Assembly: GCA_019787685.1 (NCBI GenBank)
Contig: JAHNUO010000013.1
Coordinates: forward strand, 1,116,001-1,180,000
Direction: 5' to 3'
Length of the DNA stretch: 64,000 bases
Source: Chiua virens
Lineage: Eukaryota; Basidiomycota; Agaricomycetes; Boletales; Boletaceae
Shown: positions 49,592 to 60,036 of the stretch, piece after piece
Position numbering within the stretch: position 1 is the stretch's first letter
Layout of the letters: each line of letters begins with the position of its first letter
Notes under the pieces: generated by a model
What the model saw: the letters and a program-made list of their open reading frames with translations, nothing else
Told to the model about the DNA's origin: nothing
The model's database searches: none
Program-made: the position numbers and the translations under genes

Positions 49592-49835
49592 AATGTCGCA
49601 ACTTTTTTTCCGCCATGATAATGCCGCCGGCTTACGACTCCTTACGACTGCCTTAAATGTCCTGCCAACCCCGTTTTGGCATTACAAGGCTCATTATAAG
49701 TCCATTATGATGGCATTTCAATGTAAAAAATTATCTAATTTTCTCCAATTTGCACCACAAGGCATTATAATGCGGTACGATCTTATGGTAATATATGGTA
49801 ATCTATTCTCATCTCCGCAAAAAAGTTGCGACATT
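49592..49835. mobile_element. MITE-like element, 244 bp with 17 bp perfect TIRs
   Basis: The left end AATGTCGCAACTTTTTT (49592-49608) is repeated exactly in inverted orientation at 49819-49835. The interior is AT-rich with further internal palindromic text around GGCATTATAA. There is no coding capacity. A target-site duplication is not clear. Confidence 0.65.
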
Positions 49836-50040
49836 GTCTCTATCACTGACTCACTGTCACTGACAAGTTATGGTCCGATAACAAAAAGCATTCAACTAAG
49901 TATTCATCATGATGTTGCCTGATTTGATTTTACAGTAGCGCAAGTATGTGATTACCAGCGCTGGTCGGCCCTGAGTGATCAAATGGAGTACTGCAGGGTA
50001 CCTTCTGATTTTTCTAAGCACCAATTTTCAGAATCTACCA

Positions 50041-50066
50041 TTTCAAGCTCCGACACGTGCGAACTA
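50041..50066 (+). repeat. 26 bp dispersed repeat, copy 1
   Basis: A block starting TTTCAAGCTCCGACACG and ending GCGAACTA is identical at 55355-55380. Both copies are followed by a loosely similar CGAG-containing stretch, possibly remnant ends of a dispersed element. Confidence 0.6.
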
Positions 50067-50216
50067 CATACCCCGAGTCGAGTATGCCATGTTCGGATTT
50101 TTTTCAGGGTGAGTTGAGCCGCGAGAAAAATTAATCGGCAAAAATTACATGCTGTGCAGATATGTAAATTTCCCGCTTCGAATATGGCCAAAATAAATAA
50201 ATAAATAGAATAAACA

Positions 50217-50288
50217 CTCGGATACGGGGAATCGAACCCCGAGCTGCCGCGTGAGAGGCGGCAATGTTGGCCGTTACACCATATCCGA
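50217..50288 (-). tRNA. tRNA-Glu (CTC)
   Basis: Same 72-base tRNA as at 46922-46993, on the opposite strand and base-for-base identical across the visible arms; anticodon loop CTCTCAC. The 5' end lies 33 bp from the left end of a TIR element. Confidence 0.95.
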
Positions 50289-50321
50289 CGCGACAGTCCT
50301 GTTTTCAGACAGAACTATGTA

Positions 50322-51204
50322 CAGTCATCCACCGTCATTTGCGTCAACAAATTTGCATGGGCTCATACATCACAACAACAGTAAATCCGTCAGATCGGAT
50401 GTTACAGTACCTTTTGTACATATGTAAATAGTTGTTTAATATATTATGGACCTCGTTGGGAGAGGTGTGTAGTAACAGAGACTCATGTTGTGTTTGAGCC
50501 ACTATCGTGCTAGCACCACCATTTGCGAAAGACCAAAAAAAGCATATCGCCATAGATGTTACGTTGATCTGTATCTAGCCGATTATCTTTGGATATCAAT
50601 CTTCGATTCCGCTCCCACTCTCATGCTCGCCAGAACCGCCATCAGACACATTGTCATCCATGTCCTCTCCACTTTCGTCCACATTCCCACCATTGGCTTC
50701 TCTGTTTCTCCTGCTTCCCCTTTACTCATTGCTGAATATGCATGACCTACCATTGTCTGAGTCTGACTGCATTTTCGAGCACTCTTATGACTTCCATTTG
50801 AGGAATAATCATTGCGTAATGGCGTGATAAGATGAGAATATTGGTACAAAAGACATGTTCCACCGGCATTCTTGTGGCCAAGCAATACAGAGCATTTCAC
50901 CAAGATCCATATGTGAAAAGGATACTTCATGGTTACCTCTGTGTGTCCACTGGGTCTCCAAGAACCAAAAATGTTGATTTATGTCAGACTCGAGTAATGA
51001 ATAGCAAATTACCCACATTCTTCCTCAAGAACAGTACATTGCATGAGATCCATCAACCATTGTACATTAGATTGTGTTGTATCTAATATATAGTAGCATG
51101 TCCTAATGGGCAACCAACAGTATCGTGAAGTTGTATAGTAGAATGCCTCATTTTGTGAGGGTGACGCAAATGGTGGTGGTGTCGCAAATGACGGTGGATG
51201 ACTG
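50322..51204. mobile_element. Non-autonomous Tc1/mariner-type element, 883 bp
   Basis: Perfect inverted ends of 22 bp, beginning CAGTCATCCACCGTC and ending TTTGCG, occur at 50322-50343 and 51183-51204. Each is flanked by TA (50320-50321 and 51205-51206), the classic Tc1/mariner target duplication. A second, interrupted TTTGCG-type motif lies inside the right end (51169-51174). The interior is AT-rich with no transposase-like frame, so it must have been mobilised in trans. Confidence 0.8.
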
Positions 51205-51678
51205 TATGGATAGGTGTGACCCTAACTTGCCTCTCACGAGTCTAATTTTCTGGAACTGGTTCCTCCCGTTCCCGCTTTTCCTCCAGGCCCCCAACTCCCC
51301 CTGTAGCTACTGCTTCTTCCCCCGCCTTCACCCCAAATGCACAAAAGGACCTTCCAACCTCTCCCAGACTCGAAAACCATGCTTTTGGGGGCGGCTTCGA
51401 TAGCACATGTGGTTGTCACCGGGTCACCACGTTGCCAGACAATCCGAGTCAAACGTGTGTCTGTACACGAGCTGTAGAGCATGCTCTTGTCAATTGTCAG
51501 CCTCGATACGTGCTTGTTAAACGTCGCTTGCAATTCAGAGAGATATCTGACCCAGTTCGAACGGCTGCATAAAGCCGAACTTTGTCGTCATCGGAAATAG
51601 GCTGACAGACAAACCTTTCAAGTTGACGCTGTCAAAATAAGCTTGGAGTGCTTTCTGGAGCACAGGATGCTGCGGAAT

Positions 51679-51807
51679 GGGATATCCCCTAAGTATTACT
51701 ACCACCACGAAAAGCTTGTAAACTGCTTAGCACCTTGCTGCAATCGATCGGGATATCCCCCACGAGTAATTGTAATTCTACCATCACGAAAAGCTTGCGA
51801 ACTGCTT
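51679..51807. repeat. Two-copy tandem repeat, about 60-70 bp units
   Basis: GGGATATCCCC, then AAGTATTACTACC and CACGAAAAGCTTG...AACTGCTT, occurs at 51679-51727 and again, with a small insertion, at 51750-51807. Confidence 0.6.
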
Positions 51808-51909
51808 GGAATCTACAAGATCAAAGGATTGATATTCACTCATGCAAGTTCTCGAGCAAAAGACAAAAAAGGATCTCACATGGACACTCAGAATGGGCGA
51901 TACAACCAA

Positions 51910-51981
51910 CTCGGATACGGGGAATCGAACCCCGAGCTGCCGCGTGAAAGGCGGCAATGTTAGCCGTTACACCATATCCGA
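51910..51981 (-). tRNA. tRNA-Glu (TTC)
   Basis: Same framework as the CTC genes, but the anticodon loop is CTTTCAC, giving anticodon TTC. One base of the D-arm region differs from its neighbour (GGCTAAC instead of GGCCAAC). The acceptor stem is intact. Confidence 0.93.
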
Positions 51982-52056
51982 TTGCAAGCCGTGCTTGTCC
52001 GTGTGGATGATGGTCTCGTCGTTGGCTCGTCTGGCTACGGTAAAAGTCAAAAAAAT

Positions 52057-52128
52057 CTCGGATACGGGGAATCGAACCCCGAGCTGCCGCGTGAAAGGCG
52101 GCAATGTTGGCCGTTACACCATATCCGA
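52057..52128 (-). tRNA. tRNA-Glu (TTC), second copy
   Basis: Anticodon loop CTTTCAC with all arms intact. It is 75 bp from the previous tRNA on the same strand. A T-run (RC of AAAAAA at 52050-52055) follows its 3' end as Pol III terminator. Confidence 0.94.
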
Positions 52129-53059
52129 TGCGCATGCTGTGCTCGAGCATGCGCATGGTGACTCGTGCGAGTGTGCTTTTGCGGCAGCAGTCACTGACTC
52201 ATCGCCGACAATGGGAGGCTAGGATCTTCGCTTCACAAGTGTGTGTACTCCTTATCCGAGTCTCTAGAACCATGCAAGCAACGTGTCAAAGGTGCCAGCG
52301 AACCCTGACGAGTCGCGAACTAAGTATTCTCGAATTCTCAATGCCATTTGGTCGACTGTGCCCATCCAAGGGTCTTTCGATGTCGTACAATCTAGAAGCA
52401 AGTTTATGAAGACAACTAGAACTTGATGGTTGCTACTAGTATGGCCCATCATCGATCGCCACCAATACATAAATACCCCACGCCCACCAACGCTCCGATA
52501 GACGCCCGTACAGCTTGGTATTCAGGGGCGCAGCTCAGGGACCTGGTTGGATAACCATCATTTGATCTGGAACTTGGTAGATTCTACAGCTTGGTAAGTT
52601 GGTAGGCACTGCGTGCATGACCCGGAGATTTAGATCGGCCAGAATGCACTAGTCCACTTCGGGCTCTAAAATCTAACAAGACATGGTATCGTCACTGGCA
52701 CGTTCCATTACGATCGAAAGATTAAAGTGGATGGGCGCGAAGATGGCGTGATATCCGGTTTGCCAACTAGCAAATTAGGCAGCCTTGGCAATTGGAGCGT
52801 AAATTATGATCGGGTCATTTATCTCCTTGGTACACGCCAAAACCGATCAATGAAATTTGGAATCGTCGGGATGAACATGGACATAGTATGTGAAGGAAGT
52901 AAAATCATACAGAAGACAAGAGACGACTAAGAAAGCACTATCAACATAGATAAATGTCAGCAGACTGGCTGCCTCATCCAGAATGACCTAAAGCAAGGAT
53001 TGGCCGTTATAAAGACAGAAAGAAAAATCTGATCGGGAAGGGGTAGGAGGGAAAGGAAA
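52129..53059. other. Intergenic, no supported gene
   Basis: 0.93 kb with CTTGGTA-type words recurring (near 52520, 52570 and 52590; also near 53685 and 53950) but no coding or RNA gene that can be supported. Confidence 0.4.
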
Positions 53060-53541
53060 TCATGTGTTTCGAATAGCTAAACCATCGCAGAGAATGTAGT
53101 GCGCGTCCCTCGCCGGCCTACCCATGTACACAGCTCCACAGTTGGGACAGTTCCACCTCCATTGTAGATGTCTCTCTTGTACGTGCCTCAGCATCCCGTC
53201 TTTACTGAACGTCGAGGAATCAGCACAACCATCCCATCGGCACAGGTAGCCGACGGAACGGTATGTAGTGCCATATATTCCATGGTGATCCCGCAGGTGA
53301 GAGGGGAGATAGAGCCCCTGAACGGATACGTTGCATCGTGCGCTGTCTTCCACCCACCGACAGATGTGGGGGCTGAGCTCTGGAGAGCTGGCGATAGAGA
53401 CCAACCTCCGAGCGTCCTGACGAGAGTAAGAAACGACGATTCAAAGGGATTTGGTGTTCATCTTACCTCGTCGGTGAAATCGTGGTTGTAACCATCGTTA
53501 TAACCGCGTGCCATGTTCTGGGGCATGGTACTTTGAGGCAT
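53060..53541 (-). CDS. Small C2H2-type zinc-finger protein
   Basis: Exon 1 (53467-53541) encodes MPQSTMPQNMARGYNDGYNH plus DFTDE. A GT-AG intron leads to exon 2 (53060-53416); the total is 143 residues. Exon 2 has an imperfect finger (HICRWVEDSARCNVS ... LPSHLRDHHG), a proper C2H2 finger (YLCRWDGCADSSTFSKDGML, then RHVQERHL) and a third Cys/His set (WNCPNCGAVYMGRPARDAH). Zinc spacing suggests a DNA-binding or protein-binding module. It is related in motif style to 48104-48830. Promoter sequence precedes it at 53542-53700. Frames are intact. Confidence 0.7.
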
Positions 53542-54456
53542 GGTATGTAATTGGAGAGAGGGATACAGATCGTGGAACACACCGTAGTTTGCTAGAGGGG
53601 TGAAGCATTCTCTCGACCTTTATACGAGGCAGAGGCTCAATGGCGACCTCCCCGTGAGGTCGGGATGCCTGCGCGCTTTCACAGCTTGGTAAACGGTCCG
53701 CCGGCTAGGACTCACATGGATGATGGATTACTATCATTCACGCCTCAATGTGGTCTGCTGAAATACTTTGCCCGAGATGTCCATTTACATTAAATGATTG
53801 TTTGCCACACAAGTCCGCCAGTTCGAGGGCTACTATGATCAAATCAGGACCCTATGGGGATATCCTGTCGGTTCACTGTATAGGCACTCGCCTTGGTAAA
53901 TTAGGTGTTCCACATTCTGCAGATCCTCGCCACTGATCTCAGGAACTTGGTGAAGCCACCGAGTTGGCAGTTTGGTATTCGCCAAAGAAGACACGTAGCC
54001 GTGTCATAATTGTGAACCAATTACTTAGAAGATCCGTGGACTATCGATATACCCACCTGTACCAACGTGATGAATGTTGCCAAGGGGTTGGCTAGCGCTT
54101 CTTTGGTGTGGTAATACACAGGGTGGAAGTGATTGAGCGCTCAGCACGACTGTCACGGTTTTCGTGATCCCTCCCACAAACTTTACACGTGACGACTCAA
54201 AGCATCCGTTTGTCCTACGGCCGTAAAGCTACACTACAACAATGACTAACACATTCAGACGTTATTGAACGATAGGAATGTACATGCACATGCACACAAT
54301 ACTTGCTGGATGATTTGAATCAGGAGCACACAATGGAAACAGAAGCTGAGACGGAGGAAAGGAAAGGATGATCACAAGTAAATGCAATAAAGCAGTGGGT
54401 ACACCTAGATAACATGAGCGGCATGTTCGGAAAGGGGTGGCTGAATGATCATACTT
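53542..54456. other. Intergenic, C2H2 gene promoter and eIF5A 3' flank
   Basis: 0.9 kb without recognisable genes. The right part is probably the eIF5A 3' UTR. Confidence 0.4.
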
Positions 54457-55225
54457 TCAACCAGTCTTGGGTGCTTCCTTGTAGGAAATGGCCTGCTCTT
54501 CACCCATAGCAGAGATGATCGTGACCAAGAGATCCTTTCCCTCATCGAAGTCCCTCTGAATATCTTTTCCCAGATCACTGTCAGGTACTTTAACGTCATC
54601 TTTGCCGGAACCATCTTGGGTCATGAGGTTGAGGTAGCCATCATCGATGTTGACCTAAGAAATGCGATGAGATTCTGATCACACAGTTCAAGGAGATAAG
54701 TATCTACAAGGGCATATTCATCTCGCTTTACGTTAGGGACATCCATGTTGTGAGTAGAGGGCGAGATGTCTTCCTATTTGGAGCGGGTGGTGAGTCGGCA
54801 CACAGCAATGTGCTACTTAATTGATACGAACCAATTTCTTGCCAGTGAAGATCTATGTATGACGGAATTAGGGAAAGATGAATCAAGCGCTATACTGGAA
54901 AAACATACGTCAATGGCAACAAGGTGGACCTTGGCGTGACCATGCTTTCCCGTCTTGGATGTGGACATTTCGACGATTTTGCAGGGACGCCCTAAAAGAA
55001 AGTGATATGAGCCAAGGTTCCAGATCAATGAAGATGAAAAAAGAGCACCTTTGATGACAACATGTCCGTTTTTTCGAAGAGCGGAACATTGCATAGGATA
55101 GGTGTGCGAGGCGCCTGCGTTGGCCTGACATTTGGTATCGGGTAGGATCAACAGGGAGAATGGGGGAGAGAGATAAAAGAACGAACCTGCTCGAAAGTCT
55201 GGTTGTGTTGCTCATCGTCAGACAT
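54457..55225 (-). CDS. Translation factor eIF5A, six exons
   Basis: Hypusinated factor that relieves ribosome stalling (for example at polyproline) and assists termination. Exons 55187-55225, 55049-55124, 54909-54991, 54832-54852, 54708-54773 and 54457-54654 give 160 residues, the usual length. Motifs are [20 protein letters not shown], the hypusine loop [14 protein letters not shown] (the modified Lys is the one after TG), [20 protein letters not shown] and [15 protein letters not shown], ending [11 protein letters not shown]. One exon is only 21 nt. All frames are intact and identification is secure. A possible dependency is hypusine formation by deoxyhypusine synthase, which is not in the window. 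Confidence 0.95.
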
Positions 55226-55899
55226 GATTTGGGATGGTGATGGGGAAAGGTCTAAGGGAGTCTAGGTGGAAGAGGAGGTGGAAAAGATGGACGAAGATGA
55301 TGAGAACAAGATTTTGAAAAAGCAGATGTCGAAGTGACACGATCGCGATTACCCTTTCAAGCTCCGACACGTGCGAACTAGCCTCGCGCCGAGTTGCCCC
55401 CGTATGTCGTCACTGAACGTCACTGAACGTTCACTACGTTCACTAACATCTAGAGCATACTGTAGACTATGTGGGTCCATGCCAAGGGTCTCTCAATGGA
55501 TCAATCAACGCGCGTAGCACGGTAATTTAACTACTGCGAAGGTTTTTACCAAACTGTAACACATTGCGCATCACAGGCTGGTTTATTGGCACGATGTTCA
55601 CCCTGCAAGTGACTGATGTTGATGCGCCGCAAACTTGTGGATCAAATGACTCCTATCCCTGTGCGATTCATTGCCGGCCGTTCAGGAGCGTCTTCGGCTA
55701 TTTCCGATAGCCGACCCAACGCACTGACACAGCGCGACAAGTGCGACCCGCTTGTGACTCTACCACTGGCAGCCAACAGCCAGCCGACACCATCCCGGGA
55801 TTGCTTCAGCCTGGAAAGTAAGTGGCCCTTCAGACACATACTATCCTTATCATCATCAATTTTGTTGATCAGACTTGCTCTTGATTACATACCGCTGGC
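55226..55899. other. Intergenic, divergent promoters of eIF5A and the LIM gene
   Basis: 674 bp. It contains the second 26 bp repeat copy (55355-55380) and a short tandem of CACTGAACGT-type words near 55410-55445. The 55616-55890 part has an open frame with no family features. Confidence 0.4.
55355..55380 (+). repeat. 26 bp dispersed repeat, copy 2
   Basis: Exact match to 50041-50066 in the same orientation. Confidence 0.6.
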
Positions 55900-57429
55900 A
55901 TGCACCCATTCGGAGGAACACCAATATGCCCCAGGTGCGGCAAGGCCGTATACGCAGCTGAGCAGGTACGTTACATTGTGGCGTTAGTCATATCCATACG
56001 TTATTTCCCTCATGAAATCTCTCTATCTAGGTCATGGGGCCAGGTCGCAAGGTGAGTAATTTCGCTTTCCCTGCATGATTAATTGCAGTATTCACCTGTG
56101 GTGAACCTACCAGCTTTACCACAAGGCAAGTAATTAATCCATTCGTTCTATGGTCGCTCATCCCGGCGTAGCCTTGTCTTACATGCACTTCGTGTAACAA
56201 ACGTCTGGACTCTTTCACCCTGTTGGAGCACGACCAAGAGGTATGGCTTCATCATGATGGCGGCTTCGCTCTTCTGATGCTCATTTGGTGCAGCCGTATT
56301 GGTGGGCACCACTTGTCCAATCCTCCATGCCTTCTAATCTCTTTCGAAAGCAAAAATTGTCACATACGCAACTTTGGCACCCGGGATCTTCGACAAGCAA
56401 ACCTCCCCGATCGAGACGACGTTCTTTCTCCTTCGACCCCTTCTTCTCCTGCTAGAAGCCCATTTCCTGCGCCATCTGGACCCTCCAGTACCCCTTCGCG
56501 CGCCCCAGGCAACGTCGCTGGCCAGACGTCCCCCGTTCGTCCCCCCTTCCCTTTACCAACTACTCGTGGTCGAACCAATGGTTCGCTGGATCTCACACCG
56601 CGGTCTCTCGCTAATGATGGATCTCGTTCACCTGTTCGCACTCAGTTTACAGGCCCAGGACCCCTCCTGCGTGCTAACTCTGTTCTTCCCGCGCGGTACT
56701 CCCGTGCCCCTGCTAACCTACCAAGTGATCCAAACACCACGAGCGCAGAGCCGACCACAGAGGGGAACGACACCGCAGAAGAGGAGGAAGTACAAGATCT
56801 TGTTGACGAGCGTGTGTCGTTTGAGGGCGAGATCACTAACACCAAGCGTGTCGGTGAATTCCAGCTCCCGCGCACGGTACCGCTCAGTCCTTCCAAATAC
56901 ACCTCAATCGCCTCCAGAGCTACGGAGCGCACAGAGTCCATCTCGGTTGAACGACCAGTGTCACCACTGAAGCCTTACTCCACCGGAGTTTTAAATGGAG
57001 GAGGTATTAACTCGTTGAAGCACACTGCCACTGGGACGCGATACGGGGCTGCGCTTGGCGCCGGCTCCGGGAGTCCTGCAAGGACATGGGGACTCGGTGG
57101 CGAGACACCTGTATGTCCACGATGCGGTAAAAATGTGTACTTTGCAGAACAAGTTAGTGAAGGTTCCTTTCTTGGCCCAGGCGCATTCTAATGTGGTTGG
57201 TAGATGAAAGCGGTTGGTAAGACATGGCACAAAGGATGCTTGCGTTGTACTTCGTGCAACACGCTGTTGGACTCTAAGCGGTTGAATGACAAGGATGGGG
57301 AACCTTACTGCGGAAGGTGTTATAATAAGGTGCGATATGTGTGCGACGTGGCTTCCCATCTCACCTCTTATGTAGCTTCATGGTCCGCAAGGAAATGGAT
57401 ATGCTCTGCTTGGAAAACCGGGAAGCTAA
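55900..57429 (+). CDS. Two-LIM-domain protein with microexons
   Basis: LIM zinc-binding protein of the cysteine-rich-protein type, likely a scaffold for actin or cell-polarity partners. Exons are 55900-55965, 56031-56051, 56114-56125, 56172-56240, 56294-56301 (8 nt), 56351-57152, 57204-57329 and 57376-57429. LIM1 (CPRCGKAVYAAEQ; LYHKPCLTCTSCNKRLDS; PYCKNCHIRNFG) is assembled only if the 12- and 8-nt exons are included. A linker of about 250 residues rich in Ser/Pro follows. LIM2 is CPRCGKNVYFAEQMKAVGKT, then WHKGCLRCTSCNTLLDS and PYCGRCYNKLHGPQGNGYAL. The protein ends LLGKPGS. One intron (56126-56171) has a GC donor. Frames are intact. Confidence 0.9.
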
Positions 57430-57998
57430 ACTTTGTATTCTGCCTGAATTTGATCCGTGATTCTGTGATCCTAAGTACTGTATTTGAAAGGACCCTCAGA
57501 TATCCTTATTCCTTACGTGGGCCTGTATCACTTACATGTTATTCCAGTGTCATCGTTAATGTCTCTAGTGATATACATTGTATACAGTGTAGTGCTGATC
57601 TCTAAATTCTTCTTTATATTTTCCATGCTTGCGGCTACTGGATATCCGTTCGACCCTTTGATTCAGTCCTACCAACGTCTTTCAAGGAATCGCTGAGTCT
57701 CGACTGGGCTGTTACTCGCCGACAACTTGCAAGTGATAACACCGTAGACTCGGATTCACAAATGTAGGATCCCGCCGCTACCGTCTCTTTCAACGAAATG
57801 TACCACGTATACTTTAGCCGTGTCCGTACTAGCCATCGAATAACAGCCAATTCCCGCAGACCGATCATCCATCAGAACTTCATTGCTTTCGTGTCGTCTC
57901 CGTGATTCCCTTCTCATTCTCGAAAAGAGCTCTCCCCTTGAAATTCGCCCCTTGTCTTCAGCGTGACCTTGGAAGCGCAGGCTCGCGACCGACATAAT
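57430..57998. other. Intergenic, converging 3' ends
   Basis: 569 bp of AT-rich sequence between the LIM gene and the GTPase-like gene. No further gene is seen. Confidence 0.4.
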
Positions 57999-60036
57999 TT
58001 ACGCCCCGTCTGACGCTTTATTACGTTGCGACCGATACTTCCTCCAAATCGACAAAATCTCCCGCAGTATCCCGACCTTGCCCCCCAGCTCCACCAAGCA
58101 CCGATCTTGAATCATGTCTACGATGCCTTGCTGTGCAGCAACCCGGGCCGCGTCGCCAGCATCTTGCCCTGGGTAATAGGTCACACATGCGTTGATGCGC
58201 CTCGTGATATGCCGGGTAGCATCAGCCATCCAAATGGTTTCCGCGCGTCTCCGCTCAGAAACCCCATCGAGGACGACGATGAACGGGGTGATGCCGCCTT
58301 TGTAGGTGGCATAAACCCTCTCCAACGTCTGCCAGGCCTCATTGTCAGGACGCAAGTCTGCCCGCATGAAAAACAAGATGAGGCCGATGATGCCCTTGTT
58401 GCCCGAACCGGGTGATTGACCCACAATGAACGCCAAGGTTTGTGGGTCAACTTGTTGGAAACGATGTTCCCGCATGGATGCCGACGGCGCGTCCCTGGGC
58501 CAGCTGGGCCTGTACGCCACGCTCGATCTTGTCAAAGACGGCGTGACCAGAACCTGGTCCAGTGGTATCACAAACGACGACGGTGGTACTTGGCCATGAG
58601 AGCTCTCCGACCACAGGCACGCACGTTGGGCACTGTGACCCAGAACGCGTTATCATCCAGCTTCCAGCTCCCCAATGTGTGTTCTTCTTGGATGAGGCGT
58701 ATGAGCTGATCACGAGCCGCGGGACCCAGGTCATCACCATGAGGAAAAGGGCCGCAAGGGATGTATAGATGCCGGTCGAAACGAAAACCCCTTCGTCCCA
58801 CATCTTGTTCGTTTCGCTCCCACCAGGTATCCGCCCCTTCTTCGGGTCCGAGGACGACCATGGCCACGAGGACTTTCTTCCTACAGATCGCTGCATAGAA
58901 GAGATTGTAATTCCGGGCGTGGCGGATTCTGAGTCTTCCTGCGCGAAAACAGAAAAGCAGGAGGTCGATGCCGCCTGTTCGTTTCATCCCCTGGGCGATA
59001 AGTCTTAGACTTTTCCCCGTAATGAGAATGTCATCGTCGGTTTCGTCGAATCCATTCATGTTCCAGAGGTTGATGTGCGTGTGCGTATTGAACACAACGG
59101 GGTGGGACGTAAATGCCAGGGGTGGTACGCCTTCAGGTTTCTGAACATCAGAGTTGTTAGACGCGGAATCGATGGTCATGTCAATGAAATCGGCCCTGTC
59201 TATTCGGTCGCCGAGTAAAAGTACATTCCGAGGCTAATATGATTCAGCTTTCATCACCTCGTGCAAGGTTTACCTGACATGACACTCACAGCAAGGTAGT
59301 TACATGAAAGTAGCTCTTGCAACCTGTGTCTAGAAACCTCAATTCGGCTGTAGTCGAGATGGGTGTCCCAAGACTCTCGGGGCAAGATGGTAATGCAGGC
59401 ATGCGCGCAAAACTGAAACCCAAATTCCGATAGTTTCGCCTTGTTATCATCCCACCACGTGTCCATGTCTCCGTTGGGGTCGTAAGCCTCCAAATTCGTG
59501 ACGATTAATGCGCTGGGGACTCTTTTCTTGCATATGTCTTCGAAGACGAACTTGTACGTTTCTCGATAACCTTGCTTTATTGGAAGGCTTTTCGTACCGC
59601 TGGCTCCTCGGATGCAGTACAGAAGGAGGTCGATGCCCTCCGAGGACGTGATCTGTGTCTGCAAGAACAATTTCAAACGCCTTTTCGCTTGCTCGGCAGG
59701 AAACCTGCCAAGGGTGCCTTCGTTCAGTCCGATCGTGTCCCAAAGATTGATCTTGACACCCGTGTCAAGTGTGACGCTATGCAACTCGTTCTCACCAGTG
59801 CATCCGAGGACGTCATTAGAAGTCTCGGCCACCGCCTTTCCAACGATGGTGTTGATGACGGAAGATTTACCCACACCACATTCGCCAAAGAGCACCACAT
59901 TGCGAGCCTGCGCATACCACAGGAGAAATGATTCAGCCATCTTAGAGACAGAATAGGTCAGAGTAATTACTGCATCCATACGGGTGGCTAGTAACGTGCC
60001 CCTCGGAGTGAGAGCGCTATGAGGGTTGTGAGTCAT
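57999..60036 (-). CDS. Protein with three GTPase-like domains, two degenerate
   Basis: Domain 1 (59975-59290) is a P-loop GTPase of the AIG1/septin-like TRAFAC style: G1 NVVLFGECGVGKSSVINTIV (about residues 46-65), G3 INLWDTIGLNEG, then EGIDLLLYCIRG, and a variant G4 ALIVTNLE. After a GT-AG intron with phase 0 (about 59290-59238), domain 2 repeats the plan without a usable P-loop (NVLLLGDRIDRADFIDMTI; HINLWNMNGFDE; GGIDLLLFCFRA; WWERNEQDVGRRGFRFDRH). Domain 3 lacks G1 but keeps STTVVVCDTTGPGSG, GIIGLILFFMRAD and TPFIVVLDGV, ending QRNKASDGA. Two one-base frame changes (near 58635 and 58475) interrupt domain 3. The start is uncertain: an alternative ATG at 59979 is in the same frame. Function unknown; many such fungal genes are annotated only as G-domain proteins. 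Confidence 0.7.

Noticed and set aside
49593..49922. 109-codon open frame beginning MSQLFFRHDNAAGLRLL
   Set aside because: It starts inside the left terminal inverted repeat and runs through the MITE-like element; non-coding by context.
51842..52222. Open frames with two near-identical TPSCRVKGGNV segments
   Set aside because: These are translations of the two tandem tRNA-Glu genes.
55616..55987. 123-codon plus-strand frame overlapping the LIM gene start
   Set aside because: It runs in a different frame through LIM exon 1; the Cys pattern supports the LIM frame instead.
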